DNA of 17,208 bases from JAJKIV01 sp036509075 (GTDB lineage: Bacteria > Gemmatimonadota > Gemmatimonadetes > Gemmatimonadales > Gemmatimonadaceae). The position numbers and the translations under genes were made by a program. This document shows positions 1-8,935 of this stretch, one piece after another. The stretch spans positions 1 to 17,208 of the forward strand of contig DATCGG010000509.1 of NCBI GenBank assembly GCA_036509075.1. The letters run 5' to 3'. How positions within the stretch are numbered: position 1 is the stretch's first letter; each line of letters begins with the position of its first letter. The notes under the pieces were generated by a model. It did no database searches. It was not told the DNA's origin and saw only the letters and a list, made by a program, of their open reading frames with translations.

Positions 1-3000
1 TCCGCCCGCCTCGCGCTCGCCCTCGCCGTCCTCGCGACGTGCGCTGCCGCCGACACGCACGCCCAGAGCCCGTCGCCGCTCCGCGTCATCCGCTCCAGCC
101 CCACCGGAAACGCTGTCCCGACCGCCGAGATCACCGTCACGTTCGACCGACCCGTCGCCGGGTCGTTGGACCGTACCGTCGACGCCGCGGCGATCTTCCG
201 CATCGAGCCCGCGGTGCGCGGGCGCCTCGAGTGGCGCGACCCTGTAACGATCCGGCTCCGGCCTAACGACGCCCTCACGGCTGGCACGCGCTACACCGTC
301 ACCGTCGCCAACACCTTCCGCGCGATGGACGGGAGCGCGTTGGCCGAGCCATATCAGTTCACTTTCCGCGCGCAGGGGCCGGTGCTGCTGACCGGCACCC
401 CCGTCGGCGCGGACCAGCATGCCCTGCACGTCACCCCGGACCAGCGCTTCGCGCTCGTCTACTCCCGGTCTGTCGACCTCGCAAAACTCTCGACGGCCGC
501 GTACGTCGAGCTCAGCGCCGCCTGCGGCGGGCAGCGAATCGTCAGGCTTCGCGCCGCGGAGCAGCGCCGCATCCGCGACGATGACACGTGGCAAGTTCGG
601 GACGCGGGCGGGTGGCAGCGCGATCGGTCGCTCGATTCGCTTCGGCGCGTCGTGCAGCTTGCCCCGGAGACCGCCCTCCCGCGCGGATGCACGGGCGAGC
701 TCGTGGCACCTAACGAAGTGGATGACGAGACCCTGCGGACGACAGCACGGTGGCCGTTCGACACGTACGGCGACCTCCGGATCCTCAGCCTCGGCTGCTC
801 GGGGGCCAAGTTCTGCCCGTCGGGCCCCGTGGTCGTGACGTTCACGAATCCGGTGCGTGGCACCGAGGTCCTGCGTCGCGTCAAGCTGGTTCCGGAGCTC
901 GCGTTCACCGTGCGGGACACCGTTTCCGAGTCCATGGCCTGGGTGCTCGACGCGCGGCTCAAGCCACACGTGACCTACGCGGTGGTCGTCGATACCGCGA
1001 TCCACGACGTGTTCGGTCAGGGACTCCGCGGCAATCCGGCGGCCGCCTTCACGACCACGGGGTACGAGCCGGCCATCGTCCACCCATTTGGTCGCCTAAC
1101 GGTTGAACGGACCGGATTCCAGACGCTCTCCGTCCAGCACGTCAACGTCGACACGCTCATCGCGGTCATTGCGCCGGTGCCCGACAGCCTGGAGTCCGCC
1201 GTCCTGACGCGATTCGGGTGGGGCGACGACAGCCTGTGGACGCAGCTGTCACGTCAGGGAACGGTGCAGCGTATCCTCGTACACGCCGCGCCCGAGCGCG
1301 CGATGGTCACCGGGATTCGGCTCCCGGTGCCTGACGCGACACGTCCCGGCAACCCGGCGCTGTATGCGGTGAAGGTCAGCGGCCGCGCCGGGAAGGACAC
1401 TGTTGCAGGCGGATCGCTCTCGCTCGCCCAGGTCACCGACCTCGGCGTGCATGCCCGCGTCGGGACCACGGAAGGCATGGTGTGGGTGACTGGCGTCAGC
1501 GATGGTGCCGCAAAGGCCGGCGCCAACGTCGTGCTGTACGACGCGGGCGGAAAACGCCTCACGAGTGCAATCACGGACGCGCGCGGGCTCGCCCGCCTGA
1601 CCGGGTGGAGAAGTGGGCCGGCAGGCGACGCCGATGACGAGGAAGGGAACAGCGGCTTCGAGGGCTACGTCCGCGTCACGTTAGGCAGCGATCGAGCCGT
1701 AGCGGCGATCAATCGCTGGGACCCGGACCTGTCACCGTGGCGGTTCAACGTGAACAGCGCGTGGGGCGACCAGCGACTGCCCCTCGCCGGCGCTGTGTTC
1801 ACGGAGCGCGGCATCTATCGCCCGGGGGAACGCGTCTACGCCAAGACGATCGTCCGCGACGGTGCACTCGGTGCCCTGCGCGTCCCGTCCGCGACCGATT
1901 CGATCAAGTGGATCTTCCACGATCGCGACGAGGGTGTGCTCCGCGAACGTGCAATGACCACGTCCGCCTTCGGGACCGCGGATCAGTCGGTGCAGCTTCC
2001 CACGACCGCGCCCGTCGGGACTTACGTCGTCGACGTCCAGGCGAAGCGGCAGGGCAAATGGCGATCGGTTGCGCGCACGACGTATCGGGTGGCCGAGTAT
2101 CGACCGCCGGAGTTTCTGGTGGAGTTGATCGGGGAGGCCACGAGCCGGGCGGCTGTCGTCACGCGGACGCCGCAGGCGATGCCCGGCGATCGATTCCGCA
2201 CGACGATTCAGGCGCGCTACCTCTTTGGCGCGCCGATGGCGCGAGCGGACGTCACGTGGATGGCTCGTCAGGCGCCGCTGTCGCCGTGGGAGCTCGAGAT
2301 CCCCGGCGTCGAGGACTGGTACGTAGGCGAGAGCGGCGCATGGTGGGAGGGGGACGACTCGGGTGAGGAGGCGCCTCAGGTCATCACCAGCGGCGTGGAC
2401 ACGCTGGACGCGCGAGGTGAGCGGACGCTTTCCGTCACGCTTCCGGGAACACCGAAGGGTCGCCCCGCTCGCGTGACGCTCGAGGTAGGGGTAACGGACA
2501 TCAATCGTCAGGTCGTCGGTGCGTCGCGGTCGACGATCGTGCACCCGGCGGACTTCTACGTCGCCGCGAAGCCGCAGGGCGAGAGCTACTTCTGGCTGGC
2601 GGGAACGCCGCAGTCGGTCGGAGTGCTGGCGGTTCGGCCCGATGGCCAGAAGGTTCCGGGTGTCTCGGTTCAGGGAACGATCGTGCGGCGCGAGTGGCAC
2701 AGCGTGCGGCGCGAGCGGAACGGCGTCTCGGAGCTGGTGGGCGACTGGGTGTCCGACACGGTCGCCCATTGCAGCCTGACGACCGCTGACAGCGCGGTCC
2801 CGTGCACGTTCACGCCTAACGACGGCGGCACGTACATCGTGACGTTCTCAGCCGCGGACCGCAACGGCCGAACGGCGACGACGAGCTTCGTCCGCTGGGC
2901 ATCAGGGAAGGACTGGGTGCCGTGGAACGACGAATCGCAGTTCAAGATGGACGTCATCCCCGACCGGACGCGATATTCGGTGGGCGATACGGCGACGGTG

Positions 3001-5748
3001 CTGTTCGCCTCACCGTTCACGAACGCGGAAGCGTGGATCACCGTCGAGCGCGAGGGGATCATCGAGCAGCGGCGGCTCAAGCTGACGTCGGGCTCGACGA
3101 CGCTCAAGTTCCCGATCACCGAGGCCTACGCACCTAACGCGTTCGTGTCCATCGTGGTGACCCGTGGGCGAAGCGCGCCGCCGGGCCGCCAGGACGATCC
3201 GGGCCGCCCTACCATTAGAGTGGGCTACGCCGAGCTCCGCGTGACGCCCGAGGTGAAGCGTCTCGCGGTGACGCTCCAGCCGGAGCGCAGCGAGTACCGG
3301 CCGGGCGACTCCGCGCGGGTGTCCGTGAAGGTTCGGGATGCCAGGGGAGGCGGTCCCCGAAGCGAGGTCACTCTGTGGGCCGTGGACGAGGGCGTGCTCT
3401 CGCTGACCGGCTACACGACCCCGGACCCGATCGACCTGATCTACCAGGAGCGCGGGCTGGGCATGCGCCTCGCGAGCAACATGACCACCGTCGCGCCGCA
3501 GGTGCCGGAAGGCATGAAAGGCGCTCGCGAGCCCGGGGGCGGCGGAGGTGCAGCCGGTGCCGACATCCTCCGCTCACGCTTCCAGACCACCGCCTTCTTC
3601 CTCGGCTCCGTCGCCACGGACGCACAGGGCAACGCGACCGTGACGGCGAAGCTGCCCGACAACCTGACGACGTTCCGCGTCATGGCGGTCGCCGTCACGG
3701 CTGGTGACCGGTACGGCAAAGGGCAGTCGTCGCTCCTCGTCACTCGACCGCTGCTCGCTCGTCAGGCGCTGCCGAGATTCGTTAGGCCGGGGGATGACTT
3801 CGTGGCAGGGGCAGCGATCAACCGGCGTGACGGTACGGCGGCGAGCGTGACGGTGACGGCCGCTGCAACGGGCGTCACGCTCCGTGGGGATGCGACCCGG
3901 AGTGCGACGCTCGCGGCCGGCCGTGGCGCGGAAGTTCGATTCCCGTTCCGCGCGACACGCGGGGACAGCGCGACGTTCCGGTTCGACGTCACGGGCGGTC
4001 GCGATGCCGACGCGGTGCGCGTTTCACTTCCGGTGCGCCCCGACTACCACCCGAGGGCCCACACCATTGCTGGCGTGCTACGAGACACGGCGACCGTCGA
4101 GCTCGCGCTTCCCGCGGGGATCGACCCCGAGCGCTCGCGTCTCTCCCTCAACGTCGGAACCTCGCCGCTCGCGACGATACGCGGCATCGAGCAGCAACTG
4201 CACGTCTACCCGTATTACTGCACCGAGCAAGTCGTGAGCACGGCGACGCCGATTCTGGCGCTCTATCGGGCGCAGCGTCAGGCCGGCGTCGCCGCGAACG
4301 ACCGATGGAAGCGCGACATCGCACGCGCGGTCGACATGCTCACGCGCCGCCAGCGCGCCGATGGCGGCATCGGCTACTGGTCGCCGAATGACTGGACGAG
4401 CGTCTGGCTCAGCGCCTACGCCGGCATCGTGTTGCTGGATGCTCGCGAGGCAGGGGTCCCTGTCGATACGATGGTGCTCGGTCGCCTGGCAGGGTTCGTG
4501 TCTGCGGAGCTGCGCGGCGAATCGAAGCCCGTTTTCTCACCGGTGGCCAGCTACTACGACCGGCGCGAGATTCGTCTCCGTGAGCGCGTGGCGGCCGTCG
4601 ACTTCCTGAGCCGGCTCCGGCGACCCGAGGTTGCATCCGAGAACGAGCTGCTTCGATCGGCGGCGCTTCTGACGCTCGAGGATCGGGCACGGTTGGCGGA
4701 GGTGCTGGCTCGTCGCGCGCAGATGGTGGAGGCGCGTCGACTGATGGCGTCCGCGTGGTCGCAGGTGCGTGTGGAGGGAAGGCGCGCGACGCTGCCTGAC
4801 TCGGCGACCGTGCACTTCTACTTCGAGTCCTCGATTCGTCCGATCGCGCGGATCCTGCTTGCGACGCTCGCGGTCGAGCCGGAGCACGCGCTCGTTGGAC
4901 CACTCGCGGAGACGCTCGCCCAGCAGGGGCGAGCCGAGGGCAGGTCGTGGATCTGGAACACGCAGGACTACGCGTCGGCCGTCTCAGCGCTCGCTGCGCT
5001 CGATCAGCGACGACGACAGCAGGGTGAACGCACGGTTCGGGTGCGCAACGGGAACCGGGTGATCCTCGAGGCAGGAACCGGTGCGAGTGGACGCGACTCG
5101 ACGCTCTCGCTGGCCGGACTCGTGCCTAACGGTTCGAGTGCCCCGACAATCCGCTTGTCGCTCGACGCCGGCGCCGGCGACGGTGCGGTCTACTACTACA
5201 TCACGGTGTCGGAGGTGCCGTTGGCGCCGCCTGTGACGCCGGAGGACGCGGGCATTCGTGTCGAGCGGTGGTACGAGCGGTACGAGGGTGGAACGCCGAT
5301 CACGCGGGTGGCCGAGGGTGAGCTCGTGCGCGTACGACTGCGCATCACGGTTCCGACGACGCGGCAATTCGTGGTGGTCGACGATGCGCTGCCGGCCGGA
5401 CTCGAGGCGGTGGATCTGAGCCTTCGCACGGCGTCGCTGACGCCGGGCCCCGGGACATCGCCACCGCACGAGCCGGCCGATCGCGAACAGCAGGAGAGCG
5501 CGCCGCAGTGGGGCTTTGGTCGGTGGGATTCGGGGTGGTGGTCTCCGTTCGACTACCGTGAGATCCGCGACGATCGCGTGGTGTATTCGGCGAACGTGCT
5601 GTGGCCGGGGACGTATACGGCGACGTACGTGGCGCGCGCGACGACGCCGGGGACGTTCGTTCGTCCGCCGGCGCACGCGGAGGAGATGTACAACCCTGGC
5701 GTGAATGGCCGAAGTGACGGGGGCACGTTCGTGGTGACGGCAAAGTGA
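1..5748 (+). CDS. Bacterial alpha-2-macroglobulin (thioester protease trap), 5'-truncated by the window
   Basis: A large envelope protein that traps attacking proteases through a reactive thioester. The frame is open from base 1 and begins inside a signal peptide (hydrophobic run, then THA|Q; a Cys at window residue 14 leaves lipoprotein processing possible), so the true start lies upstream; 1915 residues are visible. In order: an Ig-like domain resembling SbsA/Big_5 (about 27-125), macroglobulin domains including the MG2 signature around 601-625 (RGIYRPGERVYAK), a Gly-rich hinge (about 1178-1185), the A2M-domain segment with LPDNLTTFRVMAVA (about 1218-1231), the thioester motif CTEQ at 1407-1410 in the alpha-helical thioester domain, and C-terminal receptor-like domains. 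The thioester Cys and Gln are intact. It is longer than E. coli YfhM (about 1650 residues). It is followed directly by pbpC, the classic A2M/PBP1C pairing. Family very sure; anchoring uncertain. Confidence 0.96.
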   Translation, partial: SARLALALAVLATCAAADTHAQSPSPLRVIRSSPTGNAVPTAEITVTFDRPVAGSLDRTVDAAAIFRIEPAVRGRLEWRDPVTIRLRPNDALTAGTRYTVTVANTFRAMDGSALAEPYQFTFRAQGPVLLTGTPVGADQHALHVTPDQRFALVYSRSVDLAKLSTAAYVELSAACGGQRIVRLRAAEQRRIRDDDTWQVRDAGGWQRDRSLDSLRRVVQLAPETALPRGCTGELVAPNEVDDETLRTTARWPFDTYGDLRILSLGCSGAKFCPSGPVVVTFTNPVRGTEVLRRVKLVPELAFTVRDTVSESMAWVLDARLKPHVTYAVVVDTAIHDVFGQGLRGNPAAAFTTTGYEPAIVHPFGRLTVERTGFQTLSVQHVNVDTLIAVIAPVPDSLESAVLTRFGWGDDSLWTQLSRQGTVQRILVHAAPERAMVTGIRLPVPDATRPGNPALYAVKVSGRAGKDTVAGGSLSLAQVTDLGVHARVGTTEGMVWVTGVSDGAAKAGANVVLYDAGGKRLTSAITDARGLARLTGWRSGPAGDADDEEGNSGFEGYVRVTLGSDRAVAAINRWDPDLSPWRFNVNSAWGDQRLPLAGAVFTERGIYRPGERVYAKTIVRDGALGALRVPSATDSIKWIFHDRDEGVLRERAMTTSAFGTADQSVQLPTTAPVGTYVVDVQAKRQGKWRSVARTTYRVAEYRPPEFLVELIGEATSRAAVVTRTPQAMPGDRFRTTIQARYLFGAPMARADVTWMARQAPLSPWELEIPGVEDWYVGESGAWWEGDDSGEEAPQVITSGVDTLDARGERTLSVTLPGTPKGRPARVTLEVGVTDINRQVVGASRSTIVHPADFYVAAKPQGESYFWLAGTPQSVGVLAVRPDGQKVPGVSVQGTIVRREWHSVRRERNGVSELVGDWVSDTVAHCSLTTADSAVPCTFTPNDGGTYIVTFSAADRNGRTATTSFVRWASGKDWVPWNDESQFKMDVIPDRTRYSVGDTATVLFASPFTNAEAWITVEREGIIEQRRLKLTSGSTTLKFPITEAYAPNAFVSIVVTRGRSAPPGRQDDPGRPTIRVGYAELRVTPEVKRLAVTLQPERSEYRPGDSARVSVKVRDARGGGPRSEVTLWAVDEGVLSLTGYTTPDPIDLIYQERGLGMRLASNMTTVAPQVPEGMKGAREPGGGGGAAGADILRSRFQTTAFFLGSVATDAQGNATVTAKLPDNLTTFRVMAVAVTAGDRYGKGQSSLLVTRPLLARQALPRFVRPGDDFVAGAAINRRDGTAASVTVTAAATGVTLRGDATRSATLAAGRGAEVRFPFRATRGDSATFRFDVTGGRDADAVRVSLPVRPDYHPRAHTIAGVLRDTATVELALPAGIDPERSRLSLNVGTSPLATIRGIEQQLHVYPYYCTEQVVSTATPILALYRAQRQAGVAANDRWKRDIARAVDMLTRRQRADGGIGYWSPNDWTSVWLSAYAGIVLLDAREAGVPVDTMVLGRLAGFVSAELRGESKPVFSPVASYYDRREIRLRERVAAVDFLSRLRRPEVASENELLRSAALLTLEDRARLAEVLARRAQMVEARRLMASAWSQVRVEGRRATLPDSATVHFYFESSIRPIARILLATLAVEPEHALVGPLAETLAQQGRAEGRSWIWNTQDYASAVSALAALDQRRRQQGERTVRVRNGNRVILEAGTGASGRDSTLSLAGLVPNGSSAPTIRLSLDAGAGDGAVYYYITVSEVPLAPPVTPEDAGIRVERWYERYEGGTPITRVAEGELVRVRLRITVPTTRQFVVVDDALPAGLEAVDLSLRTASLTPGPGTSPPHEPADREQQESAPQWGFGRWDSGWWSPFDYREIRDDRVVYSANVLWPGTYTATYVARATTPGTFVRPPAHAEEMYNPGVNGRSDGGTFVVTAK

Positions 5749-8270
5749 GTGGGGCCAGCGGGAACAGGGAACTGGGAACGGGGAACAGAAGCCCTCTATC
5801 GGGACGATCGCGATCCCTCGCCTGGCGGCTCGGGATGACAGCTTTCGTCATTCCGAGCGCAGCGAGGAATCGCCGTCGTCCCGACAGAGGGACACTGTTC
5901 CCAGTTTCCCGTTCCCGGTTCCCATTCTGGCTGCGCCTGATGCTGGCGGGCGTCACAGCGTTAGGCACCACAATGGTGGCAGCCGGGATCTGGATCTCTC
6001 GCCCCATCCCTGCCGCGGTACTAGCCCCGAGTGGCGGGCTGGGAGTGACCATTGAAGACCGTCACGGCGTTCCGCTCCGCTCCACCCGCGCCGCCGACGG
6101 CAGCGACGCGCGATGGATCGCCTACGACCGCATCGACCCCGATCTCATCAACGCATTCGTCGCCGTCGAGGACAAGCGGTTCTGGGACCACCACGGCATC
6201 GATGGCATCGCCATCGCCCGCGCTCTCGAGACCAACCTTCGCGCCGGGACGACCGTATCAGGCGCGTCGACCATCACGATGCAGCTCGCCCGCCTGCTCC
6301 ATCCGGCCGAGCGGAGCTGGACCGGCAAGATCGCCCAGGCGATATGGGCGCTGCGTCTCGAGTCGCGCTTGAGCAAGCAGCAGATCATGGAGCAGTACCT
6401 GAACCGCGTACAGCTCGGGCAGGGGACCGTCGGCATCAGCGCAGCGAGTGCGCTCTACTTCGGCGCGTCGGCGTCGGAGGTCAGCATCGCCCAGGCCGCC
6501 ACGCTTGCGGGCCTCGCGCACGCCCCATCGCGCGACAACCCACAGGTGTCGCCAGCGCGCGCCCGGCGTCGTCAGGCCGTCGCGCTCGCGCGCATGCGTC
6601 TCCTTGGCTTTGCGACTCGGGACGACATCGCGCGCGCACGCGACGAGTCCTTGGGATTCACAGCGCGCGTCACGCCGTTCGTTGCGCCGCACTTCACCAC
6701 CCGCGTGCTCTCATGGGCAATCGACTCTGCCACGTTAGACGGTGGCAGTCCCATTCGGACGTCGCTCGACATCGAGCTGCAGCGCGAGCTCGAGACGGAG
6801 GTGCGACACACCGTGGACGTGCTGCGCGATCGGAACGTCGAGCAGGCGGCCGCGGTGGTGCTGGACAACGCGACGGGCGAGGTGCTCGCCTGGGTCGGCT
6901 CGCCGGACTTCTGGGCGCCGAAGGATGGCCAGACGGACATGGTTGTCTCTGCCCGCCAGCCGGGGTCGGCGCTCAAACCCTTCCTCTACGGCGTCGCGCT
7001 CGACCGCGGCTACACGGCCGCCAGCGTGCTGCCCGACATCCCGAAGACGTACGCGACGGCAACGGGTCCGTACCAGCCGCGCAACTACGATCGTCGCTTC
7101 CGTGGCCCCACGCGTGTGCGCGAGGCGCTGGCGAGCTCATACAATGTTCCGGCCGTCGATGTGGCATCGTCGTTAGGCGCGAACGCGCTGTTGCAGACGC
7201 TCCGCCGTGCGGGCTTCGAGTCACTGCGGCAGGACGCGGAGTACTACGGGCTCGGCCTCGCCCTCGGCAATGGTGACGTCACCCTCATCGAGCTCGCGAA
7301 TGGGTATCGCGCTCTGGCGAACGGCGGAGAGTGGCGCCCGTGGACATGGCGGCCAGGTGATGCCTCGGGGCCGACGGGTTCCGTAGGCGGAGGGCGACGC
7401 GTCATCTCGCCGGTCGCGAGCGCCATCGTGCTGGACATCCTGAGCGATCCGGCGGCGCGCATTCCGGGATTCGGGACGACCACGCCGTTCGATTTCCCGT
7501 TCCCGGTCGCGGTGAAGACCGGCACGAGCCGTCACTTTACCGACAACTGGGCCGTCGGAACGACGCGCGGGTTCACCGTGGCCGTCTGGGCGGGCAACTT
7601 CAGCGGGCACGCGATGGAAGGCGTGAGTGGCGTGACCGGCGCCGGTCCGTTGCTGCATCGCGCGGTGATGGCCGCGTCCCGACACGTCCCTCCTGGCGTG
7701 CTGACCACACCGGCGGAAGCAGGGGCAGTGAGCATGCCCGTGTGTCGGCTGTCAGGATTGCGCGCGACGCCCGAGTGTGCGTCGCTCACGGAGTGGTTCG
7801 TGCGCGGCACCGAGCCGACGCGCGACGATGATTGGGAGCGCAGTGGGCGCGTCACGCTGCCTGACGAGTACGCGGAGTGGGAACGACACGGACAGCGACC
7901 ATCAGTGGATGAGGTGAGACGCGCGCTCGGAGCCGCGCAGAGCCCAACCAATCGAGTGGACCGCCTAACGTCGGAGAACGCTGTCCGGGGTGAGGCACGG
8001 CATGGCGCCGGCGCTACGCAGTTCCGGATCACGTCCCCACTCGATGGCGACCGCTACGCGATTCCCGCTGGCGTCGAGGCACCATACGCGAGCGTTGCCT
8101 TGCGGGCGAGCGGGGCCGGTGCGTTTCGCGTTCAATGGTCGATCGACGGCAAGCCGTATGATCGCGGTCGATGGGCGCTCGTCACGGGCACCCATGAGAT
8201 CCGCGCGGTCTCGGCACGAGGGGACACGGCTCACGTGAGGGTAGTCGTGGACGGGCCAGGAAACCGATAA
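5745..8270 (+). CDS. pbpC: Penicillin-binding protein 1C, bifunctional glycosyltransferase/transpeptidase
   Basis: A class A PBP that polymerises and crosslinks peptidoglycan at the outer face of the inner membrane. From the GTG at 5745 (841 aa): one membrane anchor about 61-85, a GT51 domain with catalytic motif EDKRFWDHHG (142-151) and GASTITMQLAR (173-183), a transpeptidase with SALK (408-411, nucleophile S408), SYN (465-467) and KTG (591-593), a Cys pair (667, 678), and a C-terminal BiPBP_C beta domain (about 758-836) typical of PBP1C. All catalytic motifs are intact. The start is uncertain. GTG 5745 overlaps the A2M stop by 4 bp (GTGA), suggesting coupling, but makes the first ~60 residues a translation of a palindromic repeat. 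ATG 5940 would skip the repeat but has no clear ribosome site and loses the basic residues before the anchor. ATG 5835 lies inside the repeat hairpin. Paired with A2M as in E. coli. Confidence 0.95.
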   Translation: MSGASGNRELGTGNRSPLSGRSRSLAWRLGMTAFVIPSAARNRRRPDRGTLFPVSRSRFPFWLRLMLAGVTALGTTMVAAGIWISRPIPAAVLAPSGGLGVTIEDRHGVPLRSTRAADGSDARWIAYDRIDPDLINAFVAVEDKRFWDHHGIDGIAIARALETNLRAGTTVSGASTITMQLARLLHPAERSWTGKIAQAIWALRLESRLSKQQIMEQYLNRVQLGQGTVGISAASALYFGASASEVSIAQAATLAGLAHAPSRDNPQVSPARARRRQAVALARMRLLGFATRDDIARARDESLGFTARVTPFVAPHFTTRVLSWAIDSATLDGGSPIRTSLDIELQRELETEVRHTVDVLRDRNVEQAAAVVLDNATGEVLAWVGSPDFWAPKDGQTDMVVSARQPGSALKPFLYGVALDRGYTAASVLPDIPKTYATATGPYQPRNYDRRFRGPTRVREALASSYNVPAVDVASSLGANALLQTLRRAGFESLRQDAEYYGLGLALGNGDVTLIELANGYRALANGGEWRPWTWRPGDASGPTGSVGGGRRVISPVASAIVLDILSDPAARIPGFGTTTPFDFPFPVAVKTGTSRHFTDNWAVGTTRGFTVAVWAGNFSGHAMEGVSGVTGAGPLLHRAVMAASRHVPPGVLTTPAEAGAVSMPVCRLSGLRATPECASLTEWFVRGTEPTRDDDWERSGRVTLPDEYAEWERHGQRPSVDEVRRALGAAQSPTNRVDRLTSENAVRGEARHGAGATQFRITSPLDGDRYAIPAGVEAPYASVALRASGAGAFRVQWSIDGKPYDRGRWALVTGTHEIRAVSARGDTAHVRVVVDGPGNR
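5760..5923. repeat. Palindromic heptamer-arm element 1, inside the 5' part of pbpC
   Basis: Nested inverted repeat. The outer left arm is four tandem heptamers GGGAACN (5760-5787). The outer right arm (5896-5923) is four units of the complementary type NGTTCCC, one slightly altered. Inside, CCCTCTATCGGGACGA (5792-5807) pairs with 5876-5891 with one mismatch. The innermost stem, 5812-5839 against 5847-5871, encloses a 7-nt loop. The inner core (GCTCGGGATGAC and its partner) resembles REP-like palindromes I recall from other bacterial genomes. The element stays open in the pbpC frame for its whole length. Insertion at the A2M/pbpC junction is inferred. Confidence 0.85.
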
Positions 8271-8341
8271 CTGCCTGTGGCGCTGACCCCTCAATCGCGG
8301 TGGATTGCGTTTAGCGAGGAGGACATCGCATCGGAGAACCC

Positions 8342-8821
8342 GTGCTCGCCGCTGTCAGGCTCGTCGACGAAATGGACGAGCAGATGTGGACCCTGCTCCA
8401 GGGCAATCTCAAAGGACTCACCGAAGCCGAAGCCGACTGGCGACCTCACCCGTCGGCGAACAGCGTTAGGTGGATGCTCGGCCACCTCGCCTGGTTCGAG
8501 GAATGGGCGCACGACGCGTTGCGGTCTGAGGGCCGATATCTCATCGATCGCGATCCAACGGCCTTTCTGGGCGGCACGATTCCCGAGTTGACCGCGCGCT
8601 TCGCCGCGGCGCGCGCGAGGTATCGGGCGCGACTTGCGCAACTCGACACCTCCGACCTCGATCGGCACTTCAGTTACTTCGCGCGGTACGACGTGTCCGG
8701 GATGGATCTGTTGAAGACGCACGCGATGCACCTGGCGGGGCACCGCTTTCAGGTGCGCTACGTGCGCGGTACTTACAGCCGTGCCCACGGAACGCGTAAG
8801 GCAGAATTCGATCCGTGGTGA
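8342..8821 (+). CDS. DinB-like (DinB_2 superfamily) putative metal-dependent protein
   Basis: A 159-aa soluble protein predicted to be a four-helix bundle of the DinB/YfiT-like superfamily; members are often metal-dependent thiol transferases or hydrolases, and the substrate here is unknown. Visible marks are the putative metal ligands H48 (in LGHLAWFEEW) and the HxxxH pair H130/H134 (HLAGHRFQVRYVRG), placed as the family expects. The length is normal. Start: GTG 8342 has GGAG at 8333-8336, five bases upstream, and an in-frame TAG at 8312 bars a longer form; ATG 8372 would cut into the first helix. It lies 71 bp after pbpC on the same strand, so co-transcription is possible, and ends before a strong bidirectional terminator. 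The despite-the-name link to DNA damage is not supported for this family in general. Confidence 0.85.
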   Translation: MLAAVRLVDEMDEQMWTLLQGNLKGLTEAEADWRPHPSANSVRWMLGHLAWFEEWAHDALRSEGRYLIDRDPTAFLGGTIPELTARFAAARARYRARLAQLDTSDLDRHFSYFARYDVSGMDLLKTHAMHLAGHRFQVRYVRGTYSRAHGTRKAEFDPW

Positions 8822-8824
8822 CCG

Positions 8825-8859
8825 ATCGGCCATCGGCTATCGGTTTTCAGTCATCAGTC
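8825..8859 (+). repeat. One-sided degenerate heptamer array
   Basis: Five successive 7-nt units just after the DinB-like stop: ATCGGCC, ATCGGCT, ATCGGTT, then TTCAGTC and ATCAGTC. It has the same period as the arms of the three palindromic elements but no complementary partner is visible within the following ~100 bases; the nearby terminator stem is unrelated. Could be a remnant half-element. Confidence 0.6.
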
Positions 8860-8879
8860 AACCGCTGACGTAAACAACA

Positions 8880-8907
8880 GGGCCGGCATCCGAGTGGATG
8901 CCGGCCC
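8880..8907. terminator. Bidirectional intrinsic terminator between convergent genes
   Basis: A perfect 12-bp GC-rich stem (GGGCCGGCATCC, 8880-8891, with 8896-8907) closes a GAGT tetraloop. On the plus strand it is followed by CGTTCTTT (8908-8915), and on the minus strand by TGTTGTTT. It sits between the plus-strand DinB-like gene (stop 8821) and the minus-strand susD (stop 8936), so it probably ends both transcripts. Confidence 0.85.
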
Positions 8908-8935
8908 CGTTCTTTGCGTCAGCGAGCCCGCGCGA

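Noticed and set aside
3531..3550. G-rich tract in the A2M gene as a phase-variation site
   Set aside because: The longest G run is short and interrupted; it encodes a Gly-rich hinge normal for the family position.
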